A DNA stretch of 64,000 nt from Ligustrum vulgare (Eukaryota > Streptophyta > Magnoliopsida > Lamiales > Oleaceae): assembly GCA_963555705.1 (NCBI GenBank), contig OY743187.1:16072133-16136132 (forward strand), written 5' to 3'. Made by a program: the position numbers and the translations under genes. The number at the start of each line of letters is the position of its first letter. The first letter of the stretch is position 1. Positions 22,917 to 36,090 of the stretch are shown piece after piece. The notes under the pieces were generated by a model. That model searched no databases and was not told the DNA's origin. It was given only the letters and a program-made list of their open reading frames with translations.

Positions 22917-24953
22917 CTTCTGATAGTTTATTTTTCTCCAACTGAAAGGATAATATTCTGAATTTGTTTTTCATTTGTCGCAGCCTTACTAATTTTCTCT
23001 AGCAAACTTGCCTTTATTTTGGATGTTTTATTTTCATGTTCCATAGAACAGTTGGATTTTCATAAGATTTAAGAATTTTCTCATGGTTACTAGTACGGAT
23101 TGGATAGACTAAAATGAACATAACATTGGTATGGTTTCAATAATTTGACTTCATTAGGAATTATGGTAAATGAACATTATCTACTACTCCTAGTTCTTCT
23201 TCGAATACAACTAAACTTCATTCATACTTAAATATTGAAATGTTGATGTTTCGTGAGCCATCACTTTCTCTTAATACTAATCGAAAATCTCATATGATTT
23301 ATGTGCATCTCATAAAACACAGAAACATGAACTTCGCATGCTATATTATACGATATCCCAGAGTCACAGAACCAAGTTTTACACAAACATCTACAAACAA
23401 AAAAGTCTGCATATTAAAGTGCATTAACATTTGAAAAAAAAAAAAAAATTAATTCCATGCAACAGCAGCAAGCGAATCAGTGACCTCTTATTGGTGCCAC
23501 TCGGTGCTCGGTCAGCATATGAGTTGTTTCAACTGCATGAAATGAGAGTAAAGCATAGTCAACGTCTACATTTTTAACATATCAATAAGGCAGAATTGAT
23601 AAATACAAATTTGCATAAGAATATTGCCTACGAAACCATACAACATAAGCTCAATATATATATATGTGTGTGTGTGCACGCGCGCGCAAGGGAGAATGAT
23701 TGTCTGAAGCTGAATGAAGTTATTATACACTAAAAACACCATTCCTGGGACATATGTGCAAGACTATTCTAAAAATCATATTATAAGATATGATAAATCT
23801 CATCTTCAACAAAAAGATCTGGGAATAACGACGAGGCTAATGAAAGTGATCAAGTGAAGAAAATAGTAATAAATAACGGAAAATCAATATTTTCAGGTCC
23901 TAAATTTTTATTAAAGATGGTAGACCAGAACATCCACAAGTTAGATCCATGATGTATGAATCGTGTGCATAACAACAAACTTCGCCCCCCCCCCCCCCCA
24001 CCTCACCCCACCCCACCCCACCCCACTTGCAGAAACCGACAAGATTCACAGGATTTGATTATGTGTCTTGTGCAATGAATTGCATGGTTTGGGATTTGAT
24101 CAAGGGTTTTGTATATTTTATACTATAACAGCTGAATAGTCGGAACTTTCAGAATTATGTTTATAGCCAACTGCTCTTTGTATAATATTAGCAGAAAATT
24201 ACACTGTGACGTCCTGAGATTAACTGACTTTACTAGGAAATCTCCTGTCAGAAATTACGAACACCTGCCTTTATTATAACAGAATCTCTTTAGTGATTAT
24301 TAAGGTCTGTTTTGAGGAAAGAGTTAATAGCTGAGATCCTCCTCCTAAAAATTAGTGGAAAAATACCTAAAAGATTTCTTGAATTCCCACCATGGAGAGA
24401 GGCTTAGTATACATGGGGTGTAAGTGTTAGTTTAATTCTCTATCCCTTGCTAGCATTCCGTGCTTCCAATTAAGGAATTAAGAGAATTAATAGTTTTGTT
24501 CCTCTTTAGCAACTGTTTTACCACTTAGAAGCTATAATGACCATTAATATATTGTAAAAGATTTATGCCCTTTAAGTGACTAAAACCAAATCATTCCATT
24601 ACTTCATAGATATTTTGCAGAAACTCAAGCTCATCTAATGAACATACCTTAAATATGAATAATCACACATCTCTATTCCCATTAACATAAACAACATATG
24701 AGGAAAAATAGACTTGATGAATTTTGACACCTGAAAGTTAATTATATTTAGACCAAAATACTACAAGACACGATAAGGACTATAATGCACTCACACGGAC
24801 AAGCATGTCTGACATGCATCGACACGCAATTATTAAAAAAGTACTAAAATGACCCATCTTCGACACGTTGATTAAATTTTTTTAAATTGTTCATTTATAT
24901 AATAAAAATTTTAATTTATACTTGTTAATAATTTTACTTGTTGAAATATTTTA
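22917..24953. other. Spacer, 3' flank of the zinc-ribbon gene and simple repeats
   Basis: No gene is recognised. Simple repeats stand out: alternating purine-pyrimidine ATATGTGTGCACGCGCGC at about 23654-23687, and a run of 15 C followed by five CCCCA units at 23985-24025. 24770-25400 contains scattered GACACG words, often seen in degraded plant repeats, but no boundary can be set. Confidence 0.5.
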
Positions 24954-25159
24954 GCCTTTTTTTGGTAAAACGTTTATAAACGGTTTATAAATATCGACGT
25001 TTCGATATTTCATTGGTTCATTTTTTTAAAAGTCAAAAATGGTGGCCGGAATCTTTAACCAGCTGAAATTATTGACTTTTCAAAAAAAATGTCCAATAAG
25101 ATGTAATGTGACCACTTATAAAAAAAATTTATAAACTGATTTTACCAAACTGAGGCTTA
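24951..25159. mobile_element. MITE of about 203 bp, TSD TTA
   Basis: The element from 24954 (GCCTTTTTTTGGTAAAACG) to 25156 (TTTTACCAAACTGAGGC) has imperfect terminal inverted repeats and is flanked by TTA on both sides (24951-24953 and 25157-25159). The 3-bp TTA/TAA duplication fits the PIF/Harbinger type, although the GTTTGGTAAA ends also occur in other families. No coding capacity. Confidence 0.55.
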
Positions 25160-26366
25160 AATATGAATACCTATTTATTATTTAATAATAACTTCAAGTT
25201 AAAAATATATAATATCTCTCATAAAAAAAGGAAAATGACCACATTAGAGTGTTCGAAGAGTGTCGGTATCTAATCAATAAAGGTTGCATCTTCAAGTTCT
25301 TGTGCCGAAAGTACAAGATTCACAAGTGTTCAACTCGTATCGGACACGTGACACGCTACCCTATTAAAGTGTTCGTGCAACAGACGATAAATGAATCCAT
25401 CATCATCAAAATAAGAATAGTGAAGAGTAGACATGAGATAGAGTTAAATTTCTAATCCAAAAATTTCAACCAAAAAAACGGACAAACCTAGAAGTTTACT
25501 ATCCAAATTCCAAGGCTTACCAACAAAAAGAAAAAGTCAGATGTTTCCCTTTATATTCCATGTTAACAAAACAAAGAAAACATTATACATTTCATGCTTT
25601 ACTAATTAATGACAAATAACTAGGAACTCGTTTCTTACCAACTTAATTTAGGACCATGCTTTCTGGAAAAAGCTATCATCATTAAACTTCTCATTAGATA
25701 CACCAGACATGAAAGAAACTTTCCACAATTTAGAACTATCCTCCCTCTCCATCTCTCCCATCTGTAATATACATCTGCGTCTATCTTTTCCATTTAGATA
25801 GAATTTTTCGTGCTTTCTCGGCCATATGTATCCTGTATTTCCAGTTTACATGATTCTATATGCAAATGATTTAGACATTCTCAGAGATCTCAATATCCTG
25901 AGACAAGATAATTCAGTCAGGACACAGAATGTCAGGTATATTCTATTCTTCTTACTTCGTTAACTCTACAAGGACCAGTATTCAAGGTTGTGCAAGGATA
26001 AGAAAACTCATCCACTGCAATCAATGATCATCTTCTGCAAAACAACACTTTCATGTAGCTAGCCTACGACGATGCATATCATACATGAACTCTATCAAGG
26101 ACTAACAAAAAAAGAAGCACATTATCTCCAGGCATTAGGCTGGAAAAGCTTGGCTGAATATATCCTAGAATAAGTTCTTATCCAAGGACCAAGGTATGTG
26201 TTCAGATGTTCTAAAACTAGATGTACAACACCAACACAATTTCCATAACGAATTAAAAGAGCCACATTTTCATTAGAATTACGTAAAACTTAAGTCATTA
26301 GATACGTGTAAAGTTTCAATTAGATCTGTGTAAATTCTCATTCTATAAAATAGAAAATGAACAATC
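25160..26366. other. Spacer including the likely 3' UTR of NF-YC
   Basis: No coding region is recognised. The frame at 25249-25455 is short and has no family features. The last several hundred bases before 26366 lie downstream of the minus-strand NF-YC stop and probably include its 3' untranslated region, but no convincing polyadenylation signal could be singled out. Confidence 0.45.
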
Positions 26367-27047
26367 TTACTCTTGACCATCAAGGTTTGCTTGGTTGCTG
26401 CTTGTACCACCACCACTGGCATATGACCCATCATCCGGCGCGGTCTGCCACACGGACTGCCACGCTTGGGAGGGAGGAGGAGGCGGGGCCTGCATATACA
26501 TCCCCGGATCTATCCCGGGTATAGCAGGCTGCCCCATCATGGGCTGTCCCATGGGCGGGTAATAGTAGGGAACCCCTCTCGCTCCACTAGCAACAACCGG
26601 AGGGCCCAAAATGCCCCCCAATGACGCCTCTTCCTTGATCTCGTCCCTGGGGACAATATCCACCAGAAAATCAAATATATCCGTACGGGTGATAGCCGCA
26701 GCAATGTCGTTCTTCTGGAGGGTCCTCCGCTTGTTCTCCTCCGCGTGGAGCCAGGATCGGATAGTAAGCTCGAGGATGAACAGCTCGCAAGCCTTGGCGA
26801 AGAGAATCGGGGCCTCTGCCGATATCATGCGCACATCCTCGTCCGCTTTCATTATCTTCTTAATGCGGGCCAATGGCAGCTGATGGTTCCTGAAATCGTT
26901 CGCCTGCTCGATCTCTTGACGCTGATAGGTCCAGAACATCTGGAGTTGCTGCTGCTGCTGCTGTAGGAGTTGCGGGTATGGTGGCTGCGATGGGTACATC
27001 GCTTGGTGTGACGCCGGAGCCGCCGTTTGGTGCGGGTTGTTTTCCAT
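26367..27047 (-). CDS. NF-YC: Nuclear transcription factor Y subunit C (NF-YC)
   Basis: An intact single-exon frame of 226 residues, typical of plant NF-YC genes. The histone-fold domain spans about residues 54-134: [40 protein letters not shown], then [20 protein letters not shown] and [12 protein letters not shown]. It pairs with NF-YB through this fold, and with NF-YA or CONSTANS-type proteins acts at CCAAT-related promoter elements in the nucleus. A Q-run at 29-34 and a Pro/Gln/Met-rich C-terminal tail ([20 protein letters not shown]) are the usual activation regions. The similarity is closest to the NF-YC3/YC4/YC9 type by eye. It is the only clearly intact ordinary host gene in the window. 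Confidence 0.96.
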   Translation of the reverse strand: MENNPHQTAAPASHQAMYPSQPPYPQLLQQQQQQLQMFWTYQRQEIEQANDFRNHQLPLARIKKIMKADEDVRMISAEAPILFAKACELFILELTIRSWLHAEENKRRTLQKNDIAAAITRTDIFDFLVDIVPRDEIKEEASLGGILGPPVVASGARGVPYYYPPMGQPMMGQPAIPGIDPGMYMQAPPPPPSQAWQSVWQTAPDDGSYASGGGTSSNQANLDGQE

Positions 27048-28859
27048 TTGTAGAGGAAATTCGGGGAGGAAAAAAAAAGGTTGAGAATGAAACGAGAAAT
27101 TGCTCTACTTTTAAGAGAAGACGGGCGGAGTGTACGGTAGTAGGAGGTTACAGATAACTATTGAAGTCTGTACAAATTTCGGTTAATTTTATAAAATACC
27201 ACTCAAATTTCAAGATTTTTTTAAATATAACACTAAAGTTCTATTATTACACAAGCATTGACTCAATTTTCAATTGATTACTCAAAATGTAACTTTGTTG
27301 ACTTTTCTTTAGGAGTTGGCCCGATCCAATTCGATTCAACCGAACTGAGTACCAATGAAAATATTTGTGATGGAACCATTGGTTCCATATTTGACAATGA
27401 AACCGAACCAATTGGTTCCGGACTTCCTGTTCGATTCTTAACATTTAAAATGTTAAAATAAAATGTTCATTAGTACTAAAGATTAAAAAATTCTTTGATA
27501 CTACTTTGAGAAAAATATAGAAGAATTGCACATACTTTACAAAGATTAAAAGAAAAATAAAAAGCCTTGCATACAAATTAAAAAATAATATTCAAATAAT
27601 ATATGTTACTTTACATATAGAGACAAGAAAATTATATTTTTAACAATATTGCAATTTTACATCTACGGAATAAACTTTTATAGTTTTTAGATTTTCACTT
27701 TATACAATTGTTTAGAAATAGCCAACTGACTTCAAGATGAATTTAGATGTAGCCGACTGATTATATATTTATCATTTATATGAAATAATCAAAAGAAATT
27801 GAAAAGATGGAGCCATGGAAAATTTCTGTGGAAAGAATTAAGAAATAAAGAAGATTCAATTATGACTTCCATCTTTTGCAGAAAGAAATAAGGAAATCAA
27901 TTATATCCTAAACGAGGAGTTTCTTCCTTCACATGATGTGTCAATAATTTACCAAAAATTGTGCAAAAAAAGTCAGTTTAACTGAAGAACCGAATTACCA
28001 ACGGTTCTAAAATACAAGGACCAAGAATCGAACCAGAACCGTTCGATTCTGACCAAGAAGTCCCAAAACTGATTTGTTCCTTGATCGAGTCCAATCCAAT
28101 GAACCTACTAATGTTTTGATCTCTCTACACCGAAAGAGGACTAATGATTGTAATAAAATAATATTCGGGACTAAAGAGGATATTTCAGAATAGTGCAGGA
28201 AGTAAAGGAATATTATTTGTAAAGAAAGAAATCAAAATTGATTTTGGAATGAATAAAATCCGTACTTGCATGTAGGTTCTCTCCCGATCTTCCCTTCAAA
28301 TACTATTGGTACCCTTGGGGCACAAACCCAATTGCTAAACCTTGGCTTAATAAGGTGGTCAATTTCTTCTAGCTTTTCTATGTGGGATTGAACTTTTTCA
28401 ATTTCCTACTAATTTATTATGCCATTTTATTTCAACTTCGAGTGGCTATTTTTGACCTTAATTTCTTATTCACCGAAATTGGGTTAGGAAAATAAATCTA
28501 CTACGTTAATCTACTTGCGGAGTAGAACACACTTGGTTAAATAAATTTGTTGTTCGACTAGCGGGACCTACTCAAATAATTAGTCAAAAGTTGGTCAAAC
28601 ATCTTTTATAACGACGAGTTGTATCAGCTTCCAAACAATTTGAGATTCTAATTTGCACAAATTCATCGATAAACTTTTCAGCTAATCATTGAATTTAATT
28701 TAACCTAATTTCAAGAAGAGAAAGTTGCATTTTTTGTGTCTTCCAACAAAAATTCTTGGTCTTTTAATAGCTGTTCGTACGTTTAGTAAAGTTTAGAGTA
28801 CTGCTAATTAGCTTTATCTGAAACAAAGGTTGTCTAAAAATCCTCAAAATTTAAAGTAC
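27048..28859. other. Spacer upstream of NF-YC with a degraded repeat
   Basis: 27310-28110 is bounded by stretches rich in GGTTC and GAACC (ACCGAACCAATTGGTTCC near 27400, GAACCAGAACCGTTCGATTC near 28030), which suggests the ends of a degraded non-autonomous DNA transposon. 28105-28275 is strongly similar to 46674-46849. No gene is seen. The promoter of NF-YC should lie within the first several hundred bases. Confidence 0.45.
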
Positions 28860-29640
28860 AAGACATCCGTTGACATCTGATGTATAGAAACATAATGCTA
28901 ATTTATGATTTATTTTGCAATTTGCTGCTAACTCATTTCTGCATGTAGAGTATTAAAATTGGACAATGTTGTATGATCAAAGGATGGAAACTGACCTCAT
29001 CTGGTGCTATGATCCCACCCACCAGATAATTTCTCTGTCACAAAAAACGAGAGCTGTATTTGATGATGATAGCTCAAATGTGCGTCTTGTGGATCCCACT
29101 CACATTAAACATGGTTGGATTTGATAAATGCTGATGACATGTATTAAATGAAATTGGTCTATAATAAAATTCGGATTACACTGATCTTAATTCACAACCC
29201 TGTCCTTCGATGATGACAACTCATATGCGCATTGTGGAGGGCCCATTATGCTTAACTTCAGATACAGACCTCGTCAACTGCAGCAAAGAAAATGTGTGCA
29301 AAAAAACTTAGATTTTGATGATCATAGCTAGGGACTAATACAATTAACAATATGAGATGTATTCAGTAAAGTTAATTTTGATGAATCCATACACAAGTCA
29401 TACACTCTGTATTGGTACTTGATAGTACCTAATCAATGTCATTAAAAAAATGTAAAAGTTGTTCAGCAATGAGAAAATAAAAAATAAGAAAAAGATAATA
29501 ATAATAACAAGCTTGATATTACTGTAACACCAGAATTTTTTTTTAAACACAGTTGCATAAAAAATCACTAAATTTTGGATTATTTCACTTCATATAGGAA
29601 TAAATTCGATCAATAACAAGCTTGATTATGTTTTTGGCTA
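28860..29640. repeat. Host spacer repeat, copy 2 of 3
   Basis: 28860-29640 is colinear with about 42028-42780: GACATCTGATGTATAGAAAC, ATCCCACCCACCAGATAATT, CAGACCTCGTCAACTGCA. The right part also matches 6435-6900. It continues into a copy-specific region after about 29600. No conserved reading frame was found across the copies. Confidence 0.7.
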
Positions 29641-30631
29641 GCTTTCAATGCTTTCGTTTATTTCAGTTATGCGAAATAGATAACAACAATATATATAGAT
29701 GGTCTTAAATTGTGGCTGCATAACTGCGGCGCTTGGAGTTTGGGTAACGTAGTTTGTCACCTAGTGGCTGTTGTTTATCTTCTACTGTCCGGAAGATATT
29801 GGTTCTGTAATGATAATGTGTGAGTATGTGTGCACTTCTATGTGTCTGCTTCGTATGGTTAATTCAGATCCACTTCTTCCAAATTTTGCACATCTTGTTA
29901 GTCAGGTCTTTTTATTTATTTTATTTTTTCTTTTTCTTTTTTCTCTTGTTCCTTCTGTTTGGACCATAAGTCATGTAGACTTCTCTAGTATTTAGTTGAA
30001 ATATGGAGTTCATTAACACGTAAACATGAAATACTATGTAAAATGATGCATATATCCTACGTTTGTCATGCCTACTGGACTTGTTTTTTAAAATAAAAAA
30101 ATAGACATAAATTTCTGCATTCCGGATATCTTAGAAATACAAATACTCACCAGTTTCAGGGTGCCTTTCGTTGGCCCCCAGCCCTGGTAACGGAATTGTG
30201 TACTTTGTCCAATTCTTTAGCTACCTATTTTCAGTATTTAATGTTTTTATACAATAAGTTGAATATTCAATTTTTTAAGTTCAGAGCATAGAATCTTTGA
30301 ATAAAAGAGCCATTCATTTGCATAATTGGAATTGGAATTTATGTAAATCAAACTATTTGAATACCTGATTGGTGGCTTCATTAACTTTTTGATAAGACGA
30401 TGCATTCATCTCCTTAAAGAGTGGCTTCTTCAAGATTTTGTTGATTTTTGTCTGTTTTTACAGTTTCCTTTCGAGTTTGAATTCATTATTTGAAAGACTT
30501 GTGCAGACCCGTTATATTCATGCTTTTATCGTTACTCTTTCCTTTCAAGTTTGAATTCATTGTTTGAACCATGTTTCTTATGTTGAAGTTTATTCTTTTG
30601 ATTTACAGAATCTAATAAGATAATTTCTACA
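29641..30631 (+). repeat. Duplicated host unit, copy 4, leader of the DnaJ pseudogene
   Basis: From about 29860 (TTCAGATCCACTTCTTCC) the sequence is colinear with the leaders at 15890-16767 and 21890-22250, ending at the ATG of the DnaJ pseudogene. 29641-29860 is unmatched. The shared leader shows that the J-protein pseudogene and the truncated zinc-ribbon copies belong to one tandem family. Confidence 0.6.
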
Positions 30632-31917
30632 ATGGAATTTAATGAAGTTGAGGCTATTATTTGTAAAATTATTGCCGAGAAGAAATTAAAAGAGAAGGAC
30701 ATTGCTGGAGCCAAAAGATATGCTTTAAAGGCGGAACGCTATTTCCTTCACTCGATGATCTCTCTCAGCTCCTCAAGGTCATTAATTTCTGTGATGGCTA
30801 TGAGAAGAAAATAAATGGAGAAGTAAACTGGTATGAGATTCTTGGTGTCGACCCCTTGGCTGACATGGAAACCTTGCGTAAAGCACACGAAAGATGGCTC
30901 TGGCTCTTCACCCTGATAAAAACAAGTCATTTGGGGCTGAAGAAGCATTCAAACTTCTTTCTGAAGCACAGTGTGTGCTTTTTGATAAGGGTAACAAACT
31001 AGTGTATGATATGAAGCGAAATTTAAGAGTTAACACGAGGGTTTCAGCTGGGAATCCTCCATTTCTGGAAGATATATGCACTTTTGGTAATTTCAAGAAC
31101 TGCTCTAGCTCTGCTACAAATATGACAGATTCTGGTAAGGCCAAGAACTTGCCAATTTGCCTAGGGAATCCGGCTACCACTGCAGGTTCAAGTTACAATC
31201 CTCCTCCACTCTGGCCAAGCTATCAGTCAACGGTCTTTGGCGGCAAATACATTTCTGTTCATCAAACTACTCCAGAAACAGCCACCTGTTCTCAGTATGG
31301 TCTCACTCCACCCTGGCCAAGGGAACCAGCTGATGCCAGTGGTTCTTGGCAAATGACTCCAGAAGCGGCCGCCATTTTTATCATGGTTATGTTGGTAACC
31401 ATCAAAATCCTCCTATATTTGCCCCCAGTTTTCAATTTTTTCCCACCCAGCGTATTCCAGGGAGCCAGACACCCACTAGGCATCATCAGCACGCTCCTTC
31501 CAGTTCCAGCAACTCTCAGCCTATCCCAAGTCCTCCAGCATTAAGACCTAAAACTTTTGGACTTTATGTCATAAGTGCCGGATGCTATATGAGTTCCTGA
31601 AGATTTATCTTGATCAAACTCTAATGTGTCCAAACAGTCGAGAACCCTTTCTGGTGAAACAGGAATCTGCTTACGCTTTAGGAAGGATTCGTAGTTCACA
31701 TTTTTCTAGGTCCTTCCACCATCAGAAGCCAGGCTCGCTTGCTGCAGCAGGGAGTTCCAAGAGAGGGTGCCAAGAGGCAGTGGCCCGTACAATTTCAATT
31801 AGAAATCTAAAGGGTAGTTTTGGAAACGAAAGAGTTACTCCAGCTAGTGACCAGTCCACAAGCACAAAGGAGTTGTCTCAATCAGAACTGCGTACCATGC
31901 TGATGGGAAAGGCCAAG

Positions 31918-32370
31918 TGTCAAGGACCGCAGCTATCACTTAGCCCCTTGACCCACTCGCGGCCTGCAGTTTGCCCAACTTCGGCCGCACTCTGTAAATA
32001 TTACGTAAATTATTATAATTCCATTTTAATTGTAAAAGTTTATTATGATTCTTCAGCTCTGTTAACGTCTATTGATGTAACTTAGGTTTTTTCTCCGAAG
32101 TCTATTATAGGGGGTATAAGATTTTAAGACTTTCAAGCTTTCTGGTGTTTCCCCCCTGCACCAATCTTTGTAATTTACTGCTTTCAATAATCAATGAACA
32201 ATGATATTTTAATGCATTCAAGTCTTCTCTTTTAAAGTTTTATTTCATTTGTAATCAAATTCAACTTTCGTCCCAAAGTAAGTGAGAAAAAGGCGGAAGG
32301 TAGTCTAGCGGAGCAGACTACTGCCGCACGGTGCCCCTTTCTGTGCTAAGAGGAAAGGCGCCCCGTGAAA
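31918..32370 (+). repeat. Chromovirus 5' LTR (453 bp)
   Basis: It is nearly identical to 39471-39949 and starts TGTCAAGGACCGCAG. Both copies end CGTGAAA, two bases before the primer site TGGTATCAGAGC, so the 3' end is GAAA, not the usual CA. The 3' copy is 26 bp longer because of a small tandem duplication around TTTACTTCTTTCAGC. Confidence 0.9.
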
Positions 32371-32413
32371 GTTGGTATCAGAGCCTTGGCTCTCGTCCCT
32401 CGATAAGAAAGCA

Positions 32414-34312
32414 ATGGATCCGAAGGCTTTAGATGCGAGTGCATCATAGATCACCGATATTAGTGATGCTAAGAAGAGTACTAAATAGTGCGTGGATGCG
32501 CTTGATGGGCAAACCACAAGGTTATGCTATGCTGTGGAAAACCTGGAGGAAAAGGTTGAAATGGCGGAATCGTATATTTGAGATATACATATCCAACTGG
32601 ATGAAAGCCGAGCGGCTTGCACAGCAATGACTGAAGCTGTTGCGATCATTCCTGGTCTGCAGGAACAAATGGAAACGATGAGAGTTCAGCTACGAATTCT
32701 CCAACGTGCGGTGGGTAATGGGAAAGCTCCCGCACAAGAAGAGTATGCACCTAGGGTCAGAATCCCAGAACCGTGCACCTTTGGTGGGGCACGTGATGCA
32801 AAGGAAGTTGACAACTTCCTGTTTGACATGGAACAATACTTTCTTGCTGCTAGCATCAGAGATGAAGCGAGAAAGGTGACTACAGCTACCATGTATCTGG
32901 GTGGAGATGCAAAGTTGTGGTGGCGGTCGAAATATTTTGATATTCAGGCCAACCGGGTTATGATAGACTCTTGGGAGCTTTTGAAGGAAGCAATTCGAAA
33001 CCAGTTCTTCCCAGAGAACGTGGAATATGAAGCCCGTCGGGCATTACGGGAACTGAAACATACGGGCTCCATCAGAGAATATGTGAAAGCCTTTTATGGA
33101 CATATGCTGAATATTCGAGACATTTCGGAAAAGGACAAGCTCTTCACCTTCATGGAAGGCTTAAAACAGTGGACCCGCAATGAACTCTAGAGGCAGAAGA
33201 TTACAGATTTGAGCACGGCAATGGGCGGTCGAATGCTTGATGGACTATCAAACTGAGTCTAAGAAGGATCGACCACACTCTGGTGGTCAATCGAATGCTG
33301 GAGGAAATAAACAGTTCAGGACTGGCTCGAGTTCTAATGGGGGAGAACGGAATTCCACCCAGAGAGGAGGTGGTTATCAAGGTTCTCGTCAGAACAACTT
33401 CCAGGGTTATCATCAAGGTAGTCATCAAGGCAACTATCAGGGTAGTAACCAAGGTAATTGGAGTAAAGGAAAGGCTGTGGAGGGTAGATCTGATACCGCT
33501 CCTAAGATTTCATGCTTCTTGTGCGAAGGACCTCATAGAGTGTCGGAATGTCCACAGAAGCGAATGGTGAATACCTATTGCCAACTAGCTAGTGGGGTAT
33601 CAACGTCTAAGCAAGATGCTCCTCCTGCTAGTAATAATGGCGAGACTAATTCGGAAGAGGACGAGGAGGTGGTCGGTGCATTTTCCCATCGATGCAATGG
33701 AATATCAAGTCGGACCACTGGAAAGGAAAAAGTTCCTGTGAAAGAGGCAAAACTGGATGAGCCCAAACCTCGCATTTGTCGAGCAAAAGGGTTAATGTAC
33801 ATTGATGTGAAGATCAATGGGAAGCCCATAAGGGCTATGGTAGATACTGGAGCCACCCATAACTACCTTGCAAGCACTAAAGTAGGGCGACTTGGGTTGG
33901 TTCTAGAGAAACGAAATGGAAAAGTGAAAGCCATCAACTCGGCTGCTCAACCAATTGCAGGAGTAGCCAAAACTGTGCTAATCAGGGCTGGCCCCTTTGA
34001 GGGAAGGACTAATCTGTCAGTTGTTCAGATGGATGATTTTAAACTCATTTTGGGATTGGAATTTCTTCGGGATACGAAGACAGCAGTATTCCCACACTCT
34101 GATTCCCTAATGATGATGGGCACTCAGCCGTGTGTCATACCCACTTCGGAAGGAAAGGTTGGCGAGAAGAGTATCTCGGCCACGCAATTCAGTAAGGGCT
34201 TCAAGAGAAACGAACCCTCATTTTTATGCACTCTTCGTCTAGAAGAGATTGAAGAGGCTCTGGTCCTATTCCTAAACCGGTTCAAAAGCTTATACAAGAG
34301 TTTGAGGATATT
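32414..34312 (+). pseudogene. Chromovirus gag and protease, broken
   Basis: The gag ATG is at 32414, but TAG at 32447 and two further stops follow in the same frame before the open stretch 32627-33188. That stretch holds the capsid-type region (PEPCTFGGARDAKEVDNFL, WWRSKY, ALRELKHTGSIREYV). After a TAG at 33188 and a frame change, 33237-34260 carries a Gly/Asn/Gln-rich region with QGSHQGNYQGSNQGN repeats, a zinc knuckle with shortened spacing (CFLCEGPHRVSEC), and the protease motif AMVDTGATHNYLAS. A second frame change near 34262 returns to the original frame. Confidence 0.85.
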
Positions 34313-36090
34313 ATGTCGGAGGAGTTGCCAAAACGATTGCCACCGAGGAGAACCATTGATCATGAAATTGAGCTTATTCCGGGAGCCAAGCAGCCTGCCA
34401 GGGCACCCTATCGAATGTCTCAACCTGAGCTTGAGGATCTTAGGAAACAGTTGGGAGAAATGCTGGAAAGTGGGATTATCGTGCCTGCGAAATCACCATA
34501 CGGAGCGCCCGTGTTGTTTCAGAAGAAGGTGGATGGGTCTCTCAGAATGTGTTGTGATTATCGCGCACTGAACAAGATCACTGTGAAAAACAGTTATCCT
34601 ATCCCGTTGGTGGCCGATTGCTTTGACAGATTAAGCAAGGCAAAATATTATACGAAGATTGATCTTCGATCGGGATATTGGCAAGTTCGGATTAAGGAGG
34701 GAGATGAAGCAAAAACTACCGTGGTGACCAGATATGGAGCTTTTGAATTTAAAGTCATGCCTTTTGGCTTGACAAATGCTCTCGCTACTTTCTGCACGAT
34801 GATGAATCAGGTGCTGCACGGATTTTTGGACGATTTTGTAGTTGTATACCTGGACGACATAATCATTTATAGTGAGACATTAGAGGAACATGTGCTCCAT
34901 GTCAGAAGAGTCCTCAGTCGACTCCAAGAGAATAAATTGTATGCGAAGCCATCCAAATGCTCATTCGCCCAAACCTCTATCAGCTTCTTGGGTCACATTA
35001 TCAAGCAAGGGAAGGTTCGAATGAATTTAAAGAAGGTTCAGGCCATCATGGATTGGAGTCCTCCAAAGAACGTACATGATGTACGCTCCTTTCTTGGGCT
35101 ATGTAATTATTATCGAAGGTTCGTGAAGGGATACTCAAAAATTGCATTGCCCCTGACGGAGTTAACGAAGAAGGAAATGGTTTAGGATTGGTCTGCACAA
35201 TGCCAAGCAGCCTTTGAGAAGTTGAAGAAGGCTATGTGGACAAACCCGGTGTTAGCCTTACCGGATGTGATGAAACTGTTCGAAGTTCAGACAGATGCTT
35301 CAGCCTTTGCTCTTGGTGGAGTTCTAATACAGGAAGGACATCCTGTCGCTTTTGAAAGCCGAAAGCTCAATAATGCAGAACGTCCTTATTCAGCGCACGA
35401 AAAGGAGTTGTTGGCAGTTATTCATTGCCTCAGGGTTTGGCGTCACTATCTATTGGGATCCCCATTTATTTTTAAAATCGACAATACCGCGGTTAGTCAC
35501 TTCATGTCCCAGCCGAAACTTTCAAATAAACAAGCTCGCTGACAGGAGCTTCTTTCGGAGTTTAACTTCGTGTTGGAGTATCGTCTAGGATCCAACAACC
35601 ATGTCGCAGATGCTCTCAGCCGTCGCGCTGACTTAGCTCCAATATGTGCAATGGCGGCTCTTTCAGGGAACGAAGTTACTACGGATATAAGGGACCGAAT
35701 ACGGGCACTTCTGGAGAAGGACCCGGCTACAATATATTTGGTCGACCTCATCAAATAGGGCAAAACTCGTCAGTTCTAGTTGGACGAGGGTCTGGTGAAG
35801 ACAAAGGGGGACCGTGTGTATGTCCCTAAGTGTGGGGATTTGAGAAAGTCCCTGATAACGGAATGCCACGATACGCTCTGGGCTGGACATCCGGGAGAAG
35901 AACGCGCTTGTGCACTTTTGCAACGTGCCTTCTATTGGCCGCAGATGCGGGACGATATCGCCACTTATGTGAAAACTTGTCTTATTTGTCAGCAGGATAA
36001 GACAGATCATCAGAAGAAAGCGGGCTTGCTGGAACCCCTTTCCATCCCATCTAGGCCATTCGAAAGTGTATCAATGGATTACATAATTGG
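34313..36090 (+). pseudogene. Chromovirus reverse transcriptase, RNase H and integrase N-terminal part
   Basis: The reverse transcriptase is well preserved ([35 protein letters not shown] with the YLDD box). RNase H follows (QTDASAFALGGVL, AHEKELLAVIHCLRVWRHYL, ADALSRR), then the integrase zinc finger (ECHDTLWAGHPGEERA, CLICQQDK) and SMDYI with the first catalytic Asp. In-frame stops occur at 35183, 35540, 35756 and 35777. The coding region is cut at 36090 by the nested solo LTR. Confidence 0.9.
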
